Assembly (NCBI GenBank): GCA_029265995.1
Contig: JAJUFM010000017.1
Span: forward strand, 1-34,695
DNA: 34,695 nucleotides
Reading direction: 5' to 3'
Source: Rhodospirillaceae bacterium
GTDB taxonomy: Bacteria > Pseudomonadota > Alphaproteobacteria > Kiloniellales > DSM-21159
This document shows positions 1-7,595 of the stretch, piece after piece. How positions within the stretch are numbered: the first letter of the stretch is position 1; the number at the start of each line of letters is the position of its first letter. The translations under genes and the position numbers were made by a program. Below the pieces are notes generated by a model that was given only the letters and a program-made list of their open reading frames with translations, made no database searches and had not been told where the DNA came from.

Positions 1-527
1 CCGGTGACGCGAACGCGCCCGCGCGGCCGGGTGCCCTTCTTCGTGACTGCCGTCTTGCCATCGCGAATGTCGTCGTGCGCCTTGAGGATCGCCCGCCGGG
101 TGAGCTCTCCCACATAGGTCTTGCCCAGCAGCGGGCGGAGGTGCCGTTCGATTCGGCCCTTGTTGATCGCCTTGGTCGTCTCTGCCTTCCGGGCGAACTG
201 CGGGGATTCGAGATAGAGGTCGAGGAGCTGGTTGACGGTCAGGGCCTTCCGCTTCGCCTGCTGTGCCCCAAGCGGGTCATTACCTTGCCGCAGGCTGTCC
301 CGATGCTCCTCCGCCTTCTTGCGGGCCTGCTCGCAGGTCCATTCGCCATGCTTCCCGATCGTGACGCGCCTCTTTCGCCCATAGCCGTTGCGATAATCGT
401 AGACGTAGGACTTCACGCCAGAAGGCAGCACCAGGAGGCCGAAGCCCTTCAACTCGGTGTCCCAAACCACGTGCCTCTTGTCCGTCACCTTGGCCGCCGT
501 CACGACGCGCTTTGTCAGCTTCGCCAT
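1..527 (-). CDS. Tyrosine-type site-specific integrase, N-terminal part (runs off the left edge)
   Basis: About 175 codons are visible, starting at an ATG at 527-525 (MAKLTKRVVTAAK...) and continuing open to base 1. The first ~90 residues match the arm-DNA-binding domain (DUF4102 type) of P4-like integrases: a WDTELKGFGLLVLPSG stretch, then YDYRNGYGRKRRVTIGKHG, then a helix ending in RQGNDPLG. Next comes the start of the SAM-like core-binding domain (about residues 95-165, with NKGRIERHLRPLLG). The catalytic R-H-R-H-Y domain lies outside the window, so activity cannot be judged. The gene reads away from the attachment site. It would catalyse integration and excision at the tRNA-Ala site. The family assignment is firm; the gene's completeness is unknown. 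Confidence 0.88.
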   Translation of the reverse strand, partial: MAKLTKRVVTAAKVTDKRHVVWDTELKGFGLLVLPSGVKSYVYDYRNGYGRKRRVTIGKHGEWTCEQARKKAEEHRDSLRQGNDPLGAQQAKRKALTVNQLLDLYLESPQFARKAETTKAINKGRIERHLRPLLGKTYVGELTRRAILKAHDDIRDGKTAVTKKGTRPRGRVRVT

Positions 528-551
528 CGCCCCTCATCCCTTCCAGTTTTG

Positions 552-590
552 CCCGTGTCACCAGCCCGTGTCACCACCATGTCACCAAGT
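552..590. repeat. Three 13-bp tandem repeats upstream of the integrase
   Basis: Units at 552-564, 565-577 and 578-590 share the core TGTCACCA at a 13-bp period; the first two are identical for 12 of 13 bases and the third is more diverged. They lie 25-63 bp upstream of the integrase start, between it and the attachment site. This is where arm-type integrase sites or excisionase/repressor sites are expected. Function is inferred from position. Confidence 0.6.
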
Positions 591-703
591 GAGAGTAAAT
601 CAGGGCTTGAGCATTACAGGAAGAGTAAGCGATATATTGGCAGTTTCCAAGGGATTTTCCGGTGATAGTAAACCTTGTGTCGGCAAGGGTAAAAGGCGGG
701 TAA

Positions 704-753
704 CTACAATGGCATTGTAGAGGTCAGCGGTTCGATCCCGCTCGGCTCCACCA
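704..753 (+). tRNA. 3' half of tRNA-Ala(GGC): attachment-site duplicate, not a functional tRNA
   Basis: The anticodon arm reads CTACA-ATGGCAT-TGTAG (704-720) with anticodon GGC at 711-713. The T arm is AGCGG-TTCGATC-CCGCT (726-742), the 3' acceptor strand is 743-749, the discriminator A is 750, and an encoded CCA is 751-753. The 5' acceptor strand and D arm are missing: the sequence before 704 has no TAGCTCAG-like D-arm motif. This is a partial copy made by integration, with the break at or near the anticodon stem. A strong terminator follows, so this end is the original chromosomal 3' flank. Confidence 0.85.
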
Positions 754-759
754 TCTTCA

Positions 760-790
760 AAAAGGCCCGGCCGTTCTGGCCGGGCCTTTT
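760..790 (+). terminator. Rho-independent terminator of the tRNA-Ala locus
   Basis: A perfect 13-bp stem (760-772 with 778-790) with a 5-nt loop is flanked by an A-run on the left arm and a T-run on the right arm, so it could work in both directions. It begins seven bases after the tRNA CCA end. Confidence 0.85.
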
Positions 791-922
791 GCATTCCGCG
801 CCTTTACTTTCCCTGAGAACGAGCGTCCGACTGCTGGGGCAGCGATCGGCCCTACCAGTGGCTTTCCTCTTTGGGTTAACATAACGCCCAAGGACGAAGA
901 TGAGCCATGGGAGGATTGCGTC

Positions 923-2722
923 TTGTTCGACACTACCCTCAGCGAAGCGGTCGAAGCGTTTCTGGAAAACTTCGGCAAGGCCTTGGAAGATGGCGATATC
1001 GAGCGCGCGACGGAGCTTTTCCAGGAGGAGAGCTATTGGCGCGACCTCGTCAGCTTCACCTGGAACATCAAGACCCTGGAAGGCAAGGAGCAGGTGGCCG
1101 AGATGCTGCAGCGACAACTCGCCCCCATCCGGCCGCATAGCTGGAAGCTGGCCGAAGGGGAGGCTCCTACGGAAGAGGATGGCATCATCACCGCCTGGAT
1201 CGAATTCGAGACGGCCGTCGCGCGTGGCTACGGCCTACTACGCCTGAAGGACGGTAAGGTATGGACGCTGCTAACCACCATGGCCGAGCTAAAGGGTCAC
1301 GAGGAGCCGCGAGGATTCGCACGGCCACTGGGTGCCAAGCATGGCGCTGGCAAGAACCGGGTGAGCTGGCGAGAAGAGCGTGAACGTGAGGAAGCCGAAC
1401 TCGGCTACAGGTCTCAGCCCTACTGCGTGATCGTCGGCGGCGGCCAGGGCGGCATCGGCCTGGCAGCGCGCCTGCGCCAGCTGGGAGTTCCGACAATTGT
1501 CCTGGAGAAGAACGACAGGCCCGGGGACAGCTGGCGCAAACGCTACAAGTCGCTCTGCCTGCATGATCCGGTCTGGTACGACCACCTGCCCTATCTAAAG
1601 TTTCCGGACACCTGGCCCGTCTTCTCCCCCAAGGACAAGATCGGCGACTGGTTGGAGTTCTACACCAAGGTGATGGAGCTCAACTATTGGACCCGCAGCA
1701 CCTGCAAATCGGCCCGCTACGATGAAGCCGCCAAGGAGTGGACGGTCGTGGTCGATCGCGATGGCGAAGAGGTGGTGTTGCGCCCCCGACACCTGGTTCT
1801 GGCAACCGGGATGTCCGGCAAGCCCAATATCCCCGACTTCCCCGGCAAGGAGCGCTTCCGCGGAGATCAGCATCATTCCTCGCAGCATCCGGGGCCAGAT
1901 GCTTACCGCGGCAAGAAGTGCGTCGTGGTCGGCTCCAACAATTCGGCCCACGACATCGCCGCCGCCCTATGGGAACAGGATGCCGATGTCACGATGGTGC
2001 AGCGCTCCCCCACCCACGTGGTGCGGTCGGACACCCTGATGGACCTGGGCCTGGGTGCCCTGTACTCGGAGCAGGCGGTACAAAATGGCATCACGACCGA
2101 AAAAGCTGATCTGATCTTCGCCTCCCTTCCCTACGCGATTCTGCATGAATTCCAGATCCCGCTTTACGAGCAGATGAAGGAGCGTGACAAGGACTTCTAT
2201 GAGGGTCTGGAGAAGGCCGGCTTCATGCTGGATTGGGGAGATGACGGCTCCGGGCTGTTCATGAAGTACCTGCGCCGCGGCTCCGGCTACTACATCGACG
2301 TGGGCGCCAGCCAGCTCATTATCGATGGCGAGATCAAGCTCGCCCGAGGGCAAGTGACGGAGATCGTGGAGGACGGCCTGGTTCTGGAGGATGGAACTAA
2401 GCTCGACGCCGATCTGATCGTTTATGCCACCGGCTACAACTCCATGAACGGCTGGGCTGCCGAGCTGATCGGCCAGGAGGTTGCCGACAGAGTGGGCAAG
2501 TGCTGGGGGCTCGGGTCAGATACGACCAAGGATCCGGGGCCCTGGGAAGGCGAACTCCGCAACATGTGGAAGCCGACACAGCAGGAGGCGCTCTGGTTTC
2601 ATGGCGGAAACCTGCATCAGTCCCGCCACTACTCGCATTTTCTCGCCTTGCAGCTAAAGGCGCGGCAAGAAGGCATTCCGACGCCGGTCTATGGTCTTCA
2701 AGAGGTGCATCACCTGGCCTGA
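923..2722 (+). CDS. NTF2/SnoaL-like domain fused to an FAD/NAD(P)H-dependent monooxygenase
   Basis: This is a 599-residue flavoprotein. Residues ~1-140 resemble an NTF2/SnoaL-like domain (acidic helix, then EESYWRDLVSFTWNIKTLEGKEQV). The rest is a class-B flavin monooxygenase/YUCCA-type fold: a first Rossmann FAD motif VGGGQGGIG near residue 172, FRGDQHHSSQHPG near 312, a second nucleotide-binding motif VVVGSNNSAHD near 335, and the ATG motif (VYATGYN) near the C-terminus. It probably oxygenates a small organic substrate using NAD(P)H and O2; the substrate is unknown. The start is a TTG with a good GGGAGG Shine-Dalgarno at 909-914; no in-frame ATG lies nearby. It converges on nrdJ and ends inside a shared hairpin. 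An attachment site lies 170 bp upstream. Confidence 0.85.
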   Translation: MFDTTLSEAVEAFLENFGKALEDGDIERATELFQEESYWRDLVSFTWNIKTLEGKEQVAEMLQRQLAPIRPHSWKLAEGEAPTEEDGIITAWIEFETAVARGYGLLRLKDGKVWTLLTTMAELKGHEEPRGFARPLGAKHGAGKNRVSWREEREREEAELGYRSQPYCVIVGGGQGGIGLAARLRQLGVPTIVLEKNDRPGDSWRKRYKSLCLHDPVWYDHLPYLKFPDTWPVFSPKDKIGDWLEFYTKVMELNYWTRSTCKSARYDEAAKEWTVVVDRDGEEVVLRPRHLVLATGMSGKPNIPDFPGKERFRGDQHHSSQHPGPDAYRGKKCVVVGSNNSAHDIAAALWEQDADVTMVQRSPTHVVRSDTLMDLGLGALYSEQAVQNGITTEKADLIFASLPYAILHEFQIPLYEQMKERDKDFYEGLEKAGFMLDWGDDGSGLFMKYLRRGSGYYIDVGASQLIIDGEIKLARGQVTEIVEDGLVLEDGTKLDADLIVYATGYNSMNGWAAELIGQEVADRVGKCWGLGSDTTKDPGPWEGELRNMWKPTQQEALWFHGGNLHQSRHYSHFLALQLKARQEGIPTPVYGLQEVHHLA

Positions 2723-2746
2723 CGCCTCTTGATGAAGATGGCGTCA
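2720..2746. terminator. Hairpin spanning the stop codons of both convergent genes
   Basis: Left arm 2720-2730 pairs with right arm 2735-2746 (one bulged T at 2739), with a 4-nt loop. The left arm begins at the monooxygenase TGA (2720-2722) and the right arm ends at the nrdJ stop (complement of 2744-2746). There is no T-run, so it may act as a bidirectional structural end rather than a classical terminator. Confidence 0.5.
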
Positions 2747-5014
2747 GCCGCAGCGGCTATATCCGCAGGCGGTACAGAGGTCGCACCCCTCCTGCCGCAG
2801 CAGGGAAAGGGAGCCGCAGCGCGGGCATTGTCGCAGGTCACTAGTACCAGCAGCGGGGGTATCGAGGCCGCTCGCGGTCGCCGCGGTCGCTTCGGCCCCG
2901 TGCCCGCCAATGGCCGTTGAACCAGGCAGAAAGCCGGTGTCGATCATGTGCTGTTCAATGATGCCGCCGATCGCCGCCAGCAGCGAGGGAACGTAACGCC
3001 CCTCCATCCAGGCGCCGCCCTGCGGATCGAAGACGGCTTTCAGTTCCTCCACGACAAAGGCGACCTCGCCCCCGCGTCGGAAAACCGCGGAGATCATACG
3101 GGTGAGCGCCACCGTCCAGGCGTAGTGCTCCATGTTCTTGGAGTTGATGAAGATTTCGAAGGGGCGCCGCTGCCCCTCCTGGACAATGTCGTTGAGCGTC
3201 ACATAGATCGCATGATCGCTGGCGGGCCACTTCAGCTTGTAGGTGCGCCCTGGCAAGATCGTCGGCCGCGCCAGAGGTTCGCTCGAGTGGGTTGCTGCCT
3301 CGGCCGCAGTGGAAGGCGCCTGCGCAGTCTCCAGCACCGCCCCCCGAAGCGGGGTCGGCCGATAGGTGGTGCAGCCCTTGCAGCCAAGATCCCAAGCCTC
3401 ATCATAAACCTTCCGGAAATCTTCGAATGAGATGTCCGCCGGTAGATTGATGGTCTTGGACACCGCGGCATCGACATACTTCTGAATCGCTGCCTGCATG
3501 ACCAGATGCTCGCGGGGCGTGAGGTGCTGGGCGTCTACAAAAGCCGGTGGAAGCGAGGCCTCCTGACCAAAGCGCTCGCGGAAGGCACGATACGCCGGGT
3601 CACTCACGGTTTCGCTTCGCTGGCTTCCATCGGCTTCACGCACCCGGCGACGGTATTCGAAGGCAAAAACCGGTTCGAGACCCGAGGAAAGATTGTCGGC
3701 CAGCAAGGAAATGGTGCCTGTTGGCGCTACGGAGGTCAGTAGCCCATTGCGCAGGCCATAACGCTCGATCGCGCGCCGCAGTTCCGGTTTCAACCGCTGA
3801 GTCGCTTCGGTAGCGAGAAACGCCTGGCTGTCGAACAGCGGAAAGCTGCCCTTCTCCGTCGCCAGTTCGACCGACGCGAGATACGCGGCCTCCTGAAGCT
3901 CGCCCATCCAGGCTTCTACCGTTTCCACCGCTGCCGCGCTGCCATAGCGCAGCCCGCAGTAGATCAAGGCATCACCGAGACCGGTGATCCCCAGGCCGAT
4001 GCGGCGCTTCGCTTGCGCTTCCTGACGTTGCTGCTCAAGAGGAAAGCGGGACGCATCGATCGCGTTGTCGAGCATGCGAACCGCCACCCCCACAAGCTCG
4101 CGCATGGCGTCCAGATCGAGGTGAGCTGTCTCTTCGAAAGGATCGCGAATCAAGGCCGCCAGGTTGATCGATCCCAAGAGGCAGGCGCCATAGGGTGGCA
4201 GAGGCTGCTCTCCGCAGGGATTGGTCGCCTGTATCGTTTCGCAATAGGACAGATTGTTCAGCCTGTTGATGCGATCGATGAAGATCACCCCCGGCTCCGC
4301 CGTCTCGTAGGTGGCGCGCAGAATACGTTCCCACAGAGCGCGCGCTGGCAGGCGGCGCCAGACCTTATCGCCGAAAACCAGAGACCACTCGTCGTCCTGC
4401 CGTATCGCCTCCATAAAACCGTCAGTGACCAGGACCGAAAGGTTGAAGTTGGTCAAACGGCCCGCGGTGCGTTTCGCATCGACGAAGGCTTCGATGTCGG
4501 GATGATCGCACCGCAAGGTCCCCATCATGGCACCGCGGCGGGCGCCGGCCGACATGATGGTCCCGCACATGCTGTCCCAAACCTCCATGAAGGAGATCGG
4601 GCCGGAAGAGGTCGATCCCAGCGACCTTACCGGCGCACCTTTTGGGCGCAGGGTCGAGAAATCGTAGCCGATACCTCCACCCTGCTGCAGGGTCAGCGCC
4701 GCCTCACGAAGATGCGAGAAAATTCCCCCGAGATCGTCTGGGATGGTTCCCATCACAAAGCAGTTGAACAGGGTGACATCCCGCTCTGTGCCCGCACCCG
4801 CCAGGATGCGACCTGCCGGGAGAAAGCGGAAGCCCTCCAGCGCGCGCCGGAACGGGTCCTGCCATTTGACCGGCTCCTTCTCCACTTCTGCTAGGGCGCG
4901 CGCCACCCGATCCCAGGTCGCGCCGATGTCCGGCTCCGGTGGCTGGTCGAGCGAGCCGCTGAAGCGATACTTTGCCTCCCAAATCTGTCGGGAGAAGGGG
5001 GAGAGCTCCGACAT
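2744..5014 (-). CDS. nrdJ: Adenosylcobalamin-dependent (class II) ribonucleoside-diphosphate reductase
   Basis: This 756-residue enzyme reduces ribonucleotides to deoxyribonucleotides with a B12-derived radical, independent of oxygen. The active-site set expected for NrdJ is visible: N265, the thiyl cysteine C267 and E269 in NPCGE, plus the redox pair C85 (TLFNCF) and C278 (GACLLGS), spaced as in characterised class II enzymes. The barrel motif APTGTISLLADN is present. The C-terminus holds a four-cysteine ribbon (CPRCG...CDLCTACG) that probably shuttles electrons from thioredoxin. No N-terminal ATP-cone is seen. I chose the ATG at 5014 because AGGAG sits 7 nt upstream; a TTG at 5041 is less likely. 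It is divergent from a small cytochrome gene. Confidence 0.95.
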   Translation of the reverse strand: MSELSPFSRQIWEAKYRFSGSLDQPPEPDIGATWDRVARALAEVEKEPVKWQDPFRRALEGFRFLPAGRILAGAGTERDVTLFNCFVMGTIPDDLGGIFSHLREAALTLQQGGGIGYDFSTLRPKGAPVRSLGSTSSGPISFMEVWDSMCGTIMSAGARRGAMMGTLRCDHPDIEAFVDAKRTAGRLTNFNLSVLVTDGFMEAIRQDDEWSLVFGDKVWRRLPARALWERILRATYETAEPGVIFIDRINRLNNLSYCETIQATNPCGEQPLPPYGACLLGSINLAALIRDPFEETAHLDLDAMRELVGVAVRMLDNAIDASRFPLEQQRQEAQAKRRIGLGITGLGDALIYCGLRYGSAAAVETVEAWMGELQEAAYLASVELATEKGSFPLFDSQAFLATEATQRLKPELRRAIERYGLRNGLLTSVAPTGTISLLADNLSSGLEPVFAFEYRRRVREADGSQRSETVSDPAYRAFRERFGQEASLPPAFVDAQHLTPREHLVMQAAIQKYVDAAVSKTINLPADISFEDFRKVYDEAWDLGCKGCTTYRPTPLRGAVLETAQAPSTAAEAATHSSEPLARPTILPGRTYKLKWPASDHAIYVTLNDIVQEGQRRPFEIFINSKNMEHYAWTVALTRMISAVFRRGGEVAFVVEELKAVFDPQGGAWMEGRYVPSLLAAIGGIIEQHMIDTGFLPGSTAIGGHGAEATAATASGLDTPAAGTSDLRQCPRCGSLSLLRQEGCDLCTACGYSRCG

Positions 5015-5125
5015 GCGATGTCTCCTCGCGCCAAGACGCAAGGGTAAGCAGCCTCCAGAATTGAATCAACGTGAGCGCGCGAGCTCTCTTGCCGCGCGCG
5101 CAGGGAATGGGCATAGAGTGGAGTT

Positions 5126-5485
5126 ATGAAAAGGGTATTGCTCGCAGCCTCTACCACCCTGCTCCTGCTCGGCGCCTGCTCGAGCCAGGAAGCAGCCGTT
5201 ACGCCCGGCTCCCTGCAAGGCCGGGCCGTTCCCAGCGTGCAAGTGGCGGTAGACAAGGACCGCGGGCTGGATGTCGCGCAACGCTGGTGCGCCTCTTGTC
5301 ATCAGGTGGAGCCGCTGGGATCCCGCCGCAGCGCGGCCCCCAGCTTCATGGAGATTGCACAGGATCCCCGCAAGGACAGGGCCTGGCTGGAAGCCTTCAT
5401 GGGCGAAGAGCACCTGCCCATGCCCACCTTTCGCCTCTACCCGGACGAGCAGGCGCATGTGATCGCCTACCTGGAGAGCCTCTAA
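5126..5485 (+). CDS. Small lipoprotein c-type cytochrome
   Basis: This is a 119-residue exported haem protein. A lipoprotein signal ends at the lipobox LLGAC (Cys18). One haem-c motif, CASCH, lies at residues 55-59, and the likely distal ligand is Met99 in LPMPTF. The length and single haem fit a soluble electron carrier of the cytochrome c class I fold, here anchored to a membrane through lipid. The ATG at 5126 follows GGAG. It shares a 111-bp intergenic region with nrdJ, which is transcribed the other way. Its redox partner is not evident from the neighbours. Confidence 0.88.
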   Translation: MKRVLLAASTTLLLLGACSSQEAAVTPGSLQGRAVPSVQVAVDKDRGLDVAQRWCASCHQVEPLGSRRSAAPSFMEIAQDPRKDRAWLEAFMGEEHLPMPTFRLYPDEQAHVIAYLESL

Positions 5486-5511
5486 ATCAAAGGTGTAGAG
5501 TAAATTCACGC

Positions 5512-5546
5512 ATTGAAGCGGGTCATTCTCGTGAACCCGATTCAAT
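5512..5546. terminator. Imperfect hairpin between convergent genes
   Basis: Arms ATTGAA...CGGG...TCA (5512-5525) and TGA...CCCG...TTCAAT (5532-5546) form about 13 base pairs, with one mismatch, one bulge and a 6-nt loop. It sits between the ends of the cytochrome (5485) and the thioesterase (5563), where a bidirectional terminator is expected. Confidence 0.5.
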
Positions 5547-5562
5547 CCGGTCTGCTTTCGCC

Positions 5563-5985
5563 TCAGCGGTCGGGAGGTATTGAATAGGTCAGGGTCGCAT
5601 GGGCGACGGGGTCATCGTTCTCGATGGCAGCGCTGGTGATGAGGACTTCGCCATAGGCCAGCCGCTTGCCCAGCTTGAGTAGCCGGCATTCCCCTACGAG
5701 ATCTCCCGGCGGCGGCGGGCGCAGGAAGTTGATCGAGAGGTTCGTTGTCAGCGCCATCTCGACCCGGCCGATCGCCCCCAGGACCGCCACATACATGGCG
5801 AAATCGGCCAGGGTCATCATGGCGGGCCCACTGACCGTGCCACCGGGGCGGAGGACACTATCTGAAGCCGGCAAGCGCAAGCGGGCCGATCCCTCCCCAA
5901 TCTCCTCGACGGAAACGCCGAGCATGGTGACCCACTTCAACTCGGTGGAGATCTCTTCAATCTCAGCCAGCGTGATCTTTGCCAT
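5563..5985 (-). CDS. PaaI-family acyl-CoA thioesterase (hot-dog fold)
   Basis: This 140-residue single hot-dog domain would hydrolyse acyl-CoA esters in the cytoplasm. It has the PaaI-like core: LRPGGTVSGPAMMTLADFAMY (about residues 45-65), where the conserved G-G-x-x-x-x-P-x-x-x-x-x-A-D pattern lies, then TTNLSINFLRPPPPGDL, then the beta-strand run to the C-terminus. The length is usual for the family. The start codon is ATG at 5985. It is divergent from a crotonase-family gene (6123), an association common for acyl-CoA metabolism. The substrate cannot be read from sequence. Confidence 0.85.
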   Translation of the reverse strand: MAKITLAEIEEISTELKWVTMLGVSVEEIGEGSARLRLPASDSVLRPGGTVSGPAMMTLADFAMYVAVLGAIGRVEMALTTNLSINFLRPPPPGDLVGECRLLKLGKRLAYGEVLITSAAIENDDPVAHATLTYSIPPDR

Positions 5986-6122
5986 TCGCCTCTCGTTTTC
6001 TTACTGCCGCTCGTTCCTGCCTTTATCTCTTGTACCGGCGCGAAAGGAAGGTCCACATTGAAATGCTATAACTATCGGTGGCGCATGCCCTCCGCGGCAG
6101 TCAGATTGAGGAGCAGCAGCCC

Positions 6123-6917
6123 ATGACAGCAGTCGGCGCAAACGAGCCTCTACTTCTTCGCGAAGAACGCGACAGGGTCGCCTGGCTCACCCTGAACCGA
6201 CCCAGGCAGTATAACGCGCTCTCTGAGGAACTACTGGCGGAGCTGACCTCCACCTTCGATTCGCTGGCAAAGAAGGAAGCGCTCCAGGCAGTGGTAATCG
6301 CCGGAGCAGGCAAGTCTTTCTGCGCCGGCCACGACCTGAAGCAGATGCGTGCTACGCCTGACCAGGAGTATTATCGACGCTTGTTCACAGCCTGCAGCGA
6401 GATGATGTTGTCCATCCGCAGGCTGCCGGTTCCGGTTGTCGCGCGAGTCCACGGGATCGCAACCGCCGCAGGCTGCCAGTTGGTGGGCGCCTGTGATCTG
6501 GCTGTTGCCAGCGATGACGCTCGCTTTGCCACCTCCGGCATCAATGCCGGCCTTTTCTGTTCCACTCCCGCCGTCGCCCTCTCGCGCAATGTCGGCACCA
6601 AACCGGCCTTTGAAATGTTGGTGACCGGTAACTTCATTAGTGCGAAGGAGGCCCAAAGGCTGGGATTGGTCAATCGAGTGGCCGCAGCGAGCGCTCTCGA
6701 TGAGGAGCTAGGGGCGCTCCTGAACCAAATTCTCAACAAGTCTCCAGTTGCCGTTCGTACGGGTAAGAAGATGTTCTACGAACAGCAGGGGAAGGCACTG
6801 GAGGAGGCCTACGCCTACGCGGCGGAGGTGATGGCGTGCAACATGATGGCTGAAGATGCGGGGGAAGGCATTGATGCCTTTATTGAAAAGCGTGACGCAG
6901 TTTGGCGGGGGCGTTAA
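6123..6917 (+). CDS. Crotonase-superfamily protein, ECHDC3-like, missing both hydratase glutamates
   Basis: This 264-residue enoyl-CoA hydratase/isomerase fold has the oxyanion-hole motif SFCAGHDLKQM and the signature HGIATAAGCQLVGACDLAVA. The segment GINAGLFCSTPAVALSRNVG is typical of the ECHDC3 subgroup. Against the classical hydratase pattern GGGCELAMMCD...QPEI, the two catalytic glutamates are replaced by Gln (GCQL) and Gly (SGIN), so ordinary enoyl-CoA hydration is doubtful. I chose the ATG at 6123 because GAGGAG lies 9 nt upstream; a GTG at 6078 is in frame. Its end overlaps the next gene by 44 bp, suggesting co-transcription. Confidence 0.85.
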   Translation: MTAVGANEPLLLREERDRVAWLTLNRPRQYNALSEELLAELTSTFDSLAKKEALQAVVIAGAGKSFCAGHDLKQMRATPDQEYYRRLFTACSEMMLSIRRLPVPVVARVHGIATAAGCQLVGACDLAVASDDARFATSGINAGLFCSTPAVALSRNVGTKPAFEMLVTGNFISAKEAQRLGLVNRVAAASALDEELGALLNQILNKSPVAVRTGKKMFYEQQGKALEEAYAYAAEVMACNMMAEDAGEGIDAFIEKRDAVWRGR

Positions 6918-7572
6918 CTCTGCGCTCGTCCTTCTTCTGACGGCCTTTATCGTGAGCGCCTGCGGAACCAGCAGCGGCGAGCGCGAGGTGCCGAGAGACC
7001 CAAGGGCCAACCTCTACGGGGTGAGCATCGCCAGTCTGCAGGCCAACCCCCAGCTCTGCACCTTTGCGCTGGGTGCCAGCGGCCATCAGCTGACGTCGGT
7101 GCCGGACCGTCCTATTCAAAATGGTTGCGGCATCACGAATGCGATCGAGATGAGCGCCACCTCGGTCGCCTTCAACAACGGCTTTGTTGCAACCTGCCCT
7201 CTAGCCGCGACCTACGCGATCTTTGAGGCCGACGTACTTCAGCCCGTTGCCATGAAGCACTTCGGCCAGGCCGTCGCTCGCGTGGATCATTGGGGAACCT
7301 ACGCCTGTCGCAACCGGAATAATCGCATGGCCGGACCCCGAAGCGAGCATGCAACCGGCAACGCCATCGACATTGCCGGGTTCACGCTAGCGGACGGGCG
7401 AAAGATCAGTGTCCTCGACGGCTGGCACGGGAAAAGCGACGAACGCGCTTTTCTGCGAGAAGTCCACCTGGGCGCCTGCAGTCTCTTCCAGGGCGTCATT
7501 GGACCGGATCACGATGCGGCGCACCGCGATCACTTCCATCTGGACATGGGTCGCTGGCGCTTTTGTAGATAA
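6874..7572 (+). CDS. Extensin-like family lipoprotein (probable LAS-type peptidase fold)
   Basis: About 232 residues. A hydrophobic signal ends in a lipobox-like VSAC, so it is probably a lipoprotein in the periplasm. The remainder matches the bacterial extensin-like family. It contains SEHATGNAIDI and HRDHFHLDM, a pair resembling the SxHxxGxAxD and HxDHxH zinc motifs of LAS D-Ala-D-Ala peptidases, so a role in peptidoglycan trimming is plausible but unproven for this family. The start could be ATG 6856 or 6874; I prefer 6874, which has GGAAGG about 5 nt upstream. Either start overlaps the crotonase end. Confidence 0.8.
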   Translation: MPLLKSVTQFGGGVNSALVLLLTAFIVSACGTSSGEREVPRDPRANLYGVSIASLQANPQLCTFALGASGHQLTSVPDRPIQNGCGITNAIEMSATSVAFNNGFVATCPLAATYAIFEADVLQPVAMKHFGQAVARVDHWGTYACRNRNNRMAGPRSEHATGNAIDIAGFTLADGRKISVLDGWHGKSDERAFLREVHLGACSLFQGVIGPDHDAAHRDHFHLDMGRWRFCR

Positions 7573-7595
7573 AGCCGGGGGCGTGAAGGAGAAAG

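Larger units (their letters stand above)
1..753. mobile_element. Integrase-bearing end of an integrative element inserted at tRNA-Ala(GGC)
   Basis: This stretch has the layout of a genomic-island end. A leftward tyrosine integrase gene begins at 527 and runs off the window edge, a repeat-rich 176-bp stretch follows, and then a tRNA-Ala 3' half without its 5' half. The 5' half and D-arm sequence that should precede position 704 are absent. An element that uses the tRNA 3' half as its crossover site leaves such a duplicate at one end, with the intact tRNA at the other. The element therefore extends left, outside the window, and the chromosome resumes after 753. The exact boundary is inferred. 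Confidence 0.75.

Noticed and set aside
704-1138. Minus-strand ORF ending in the SGIEPLTS-type peptide
   Set aside because: The C-terminal peptide is the antisense translation of the tRNA 3' end, a well-known false protein in databases; the rest is the antisense of the monooxygenase start.
4013-4894. 293-codon plus-strand ORF
   Set aside because: Lies entirely antisense to nrdJ, whose active-site motifs are intact; no family features.
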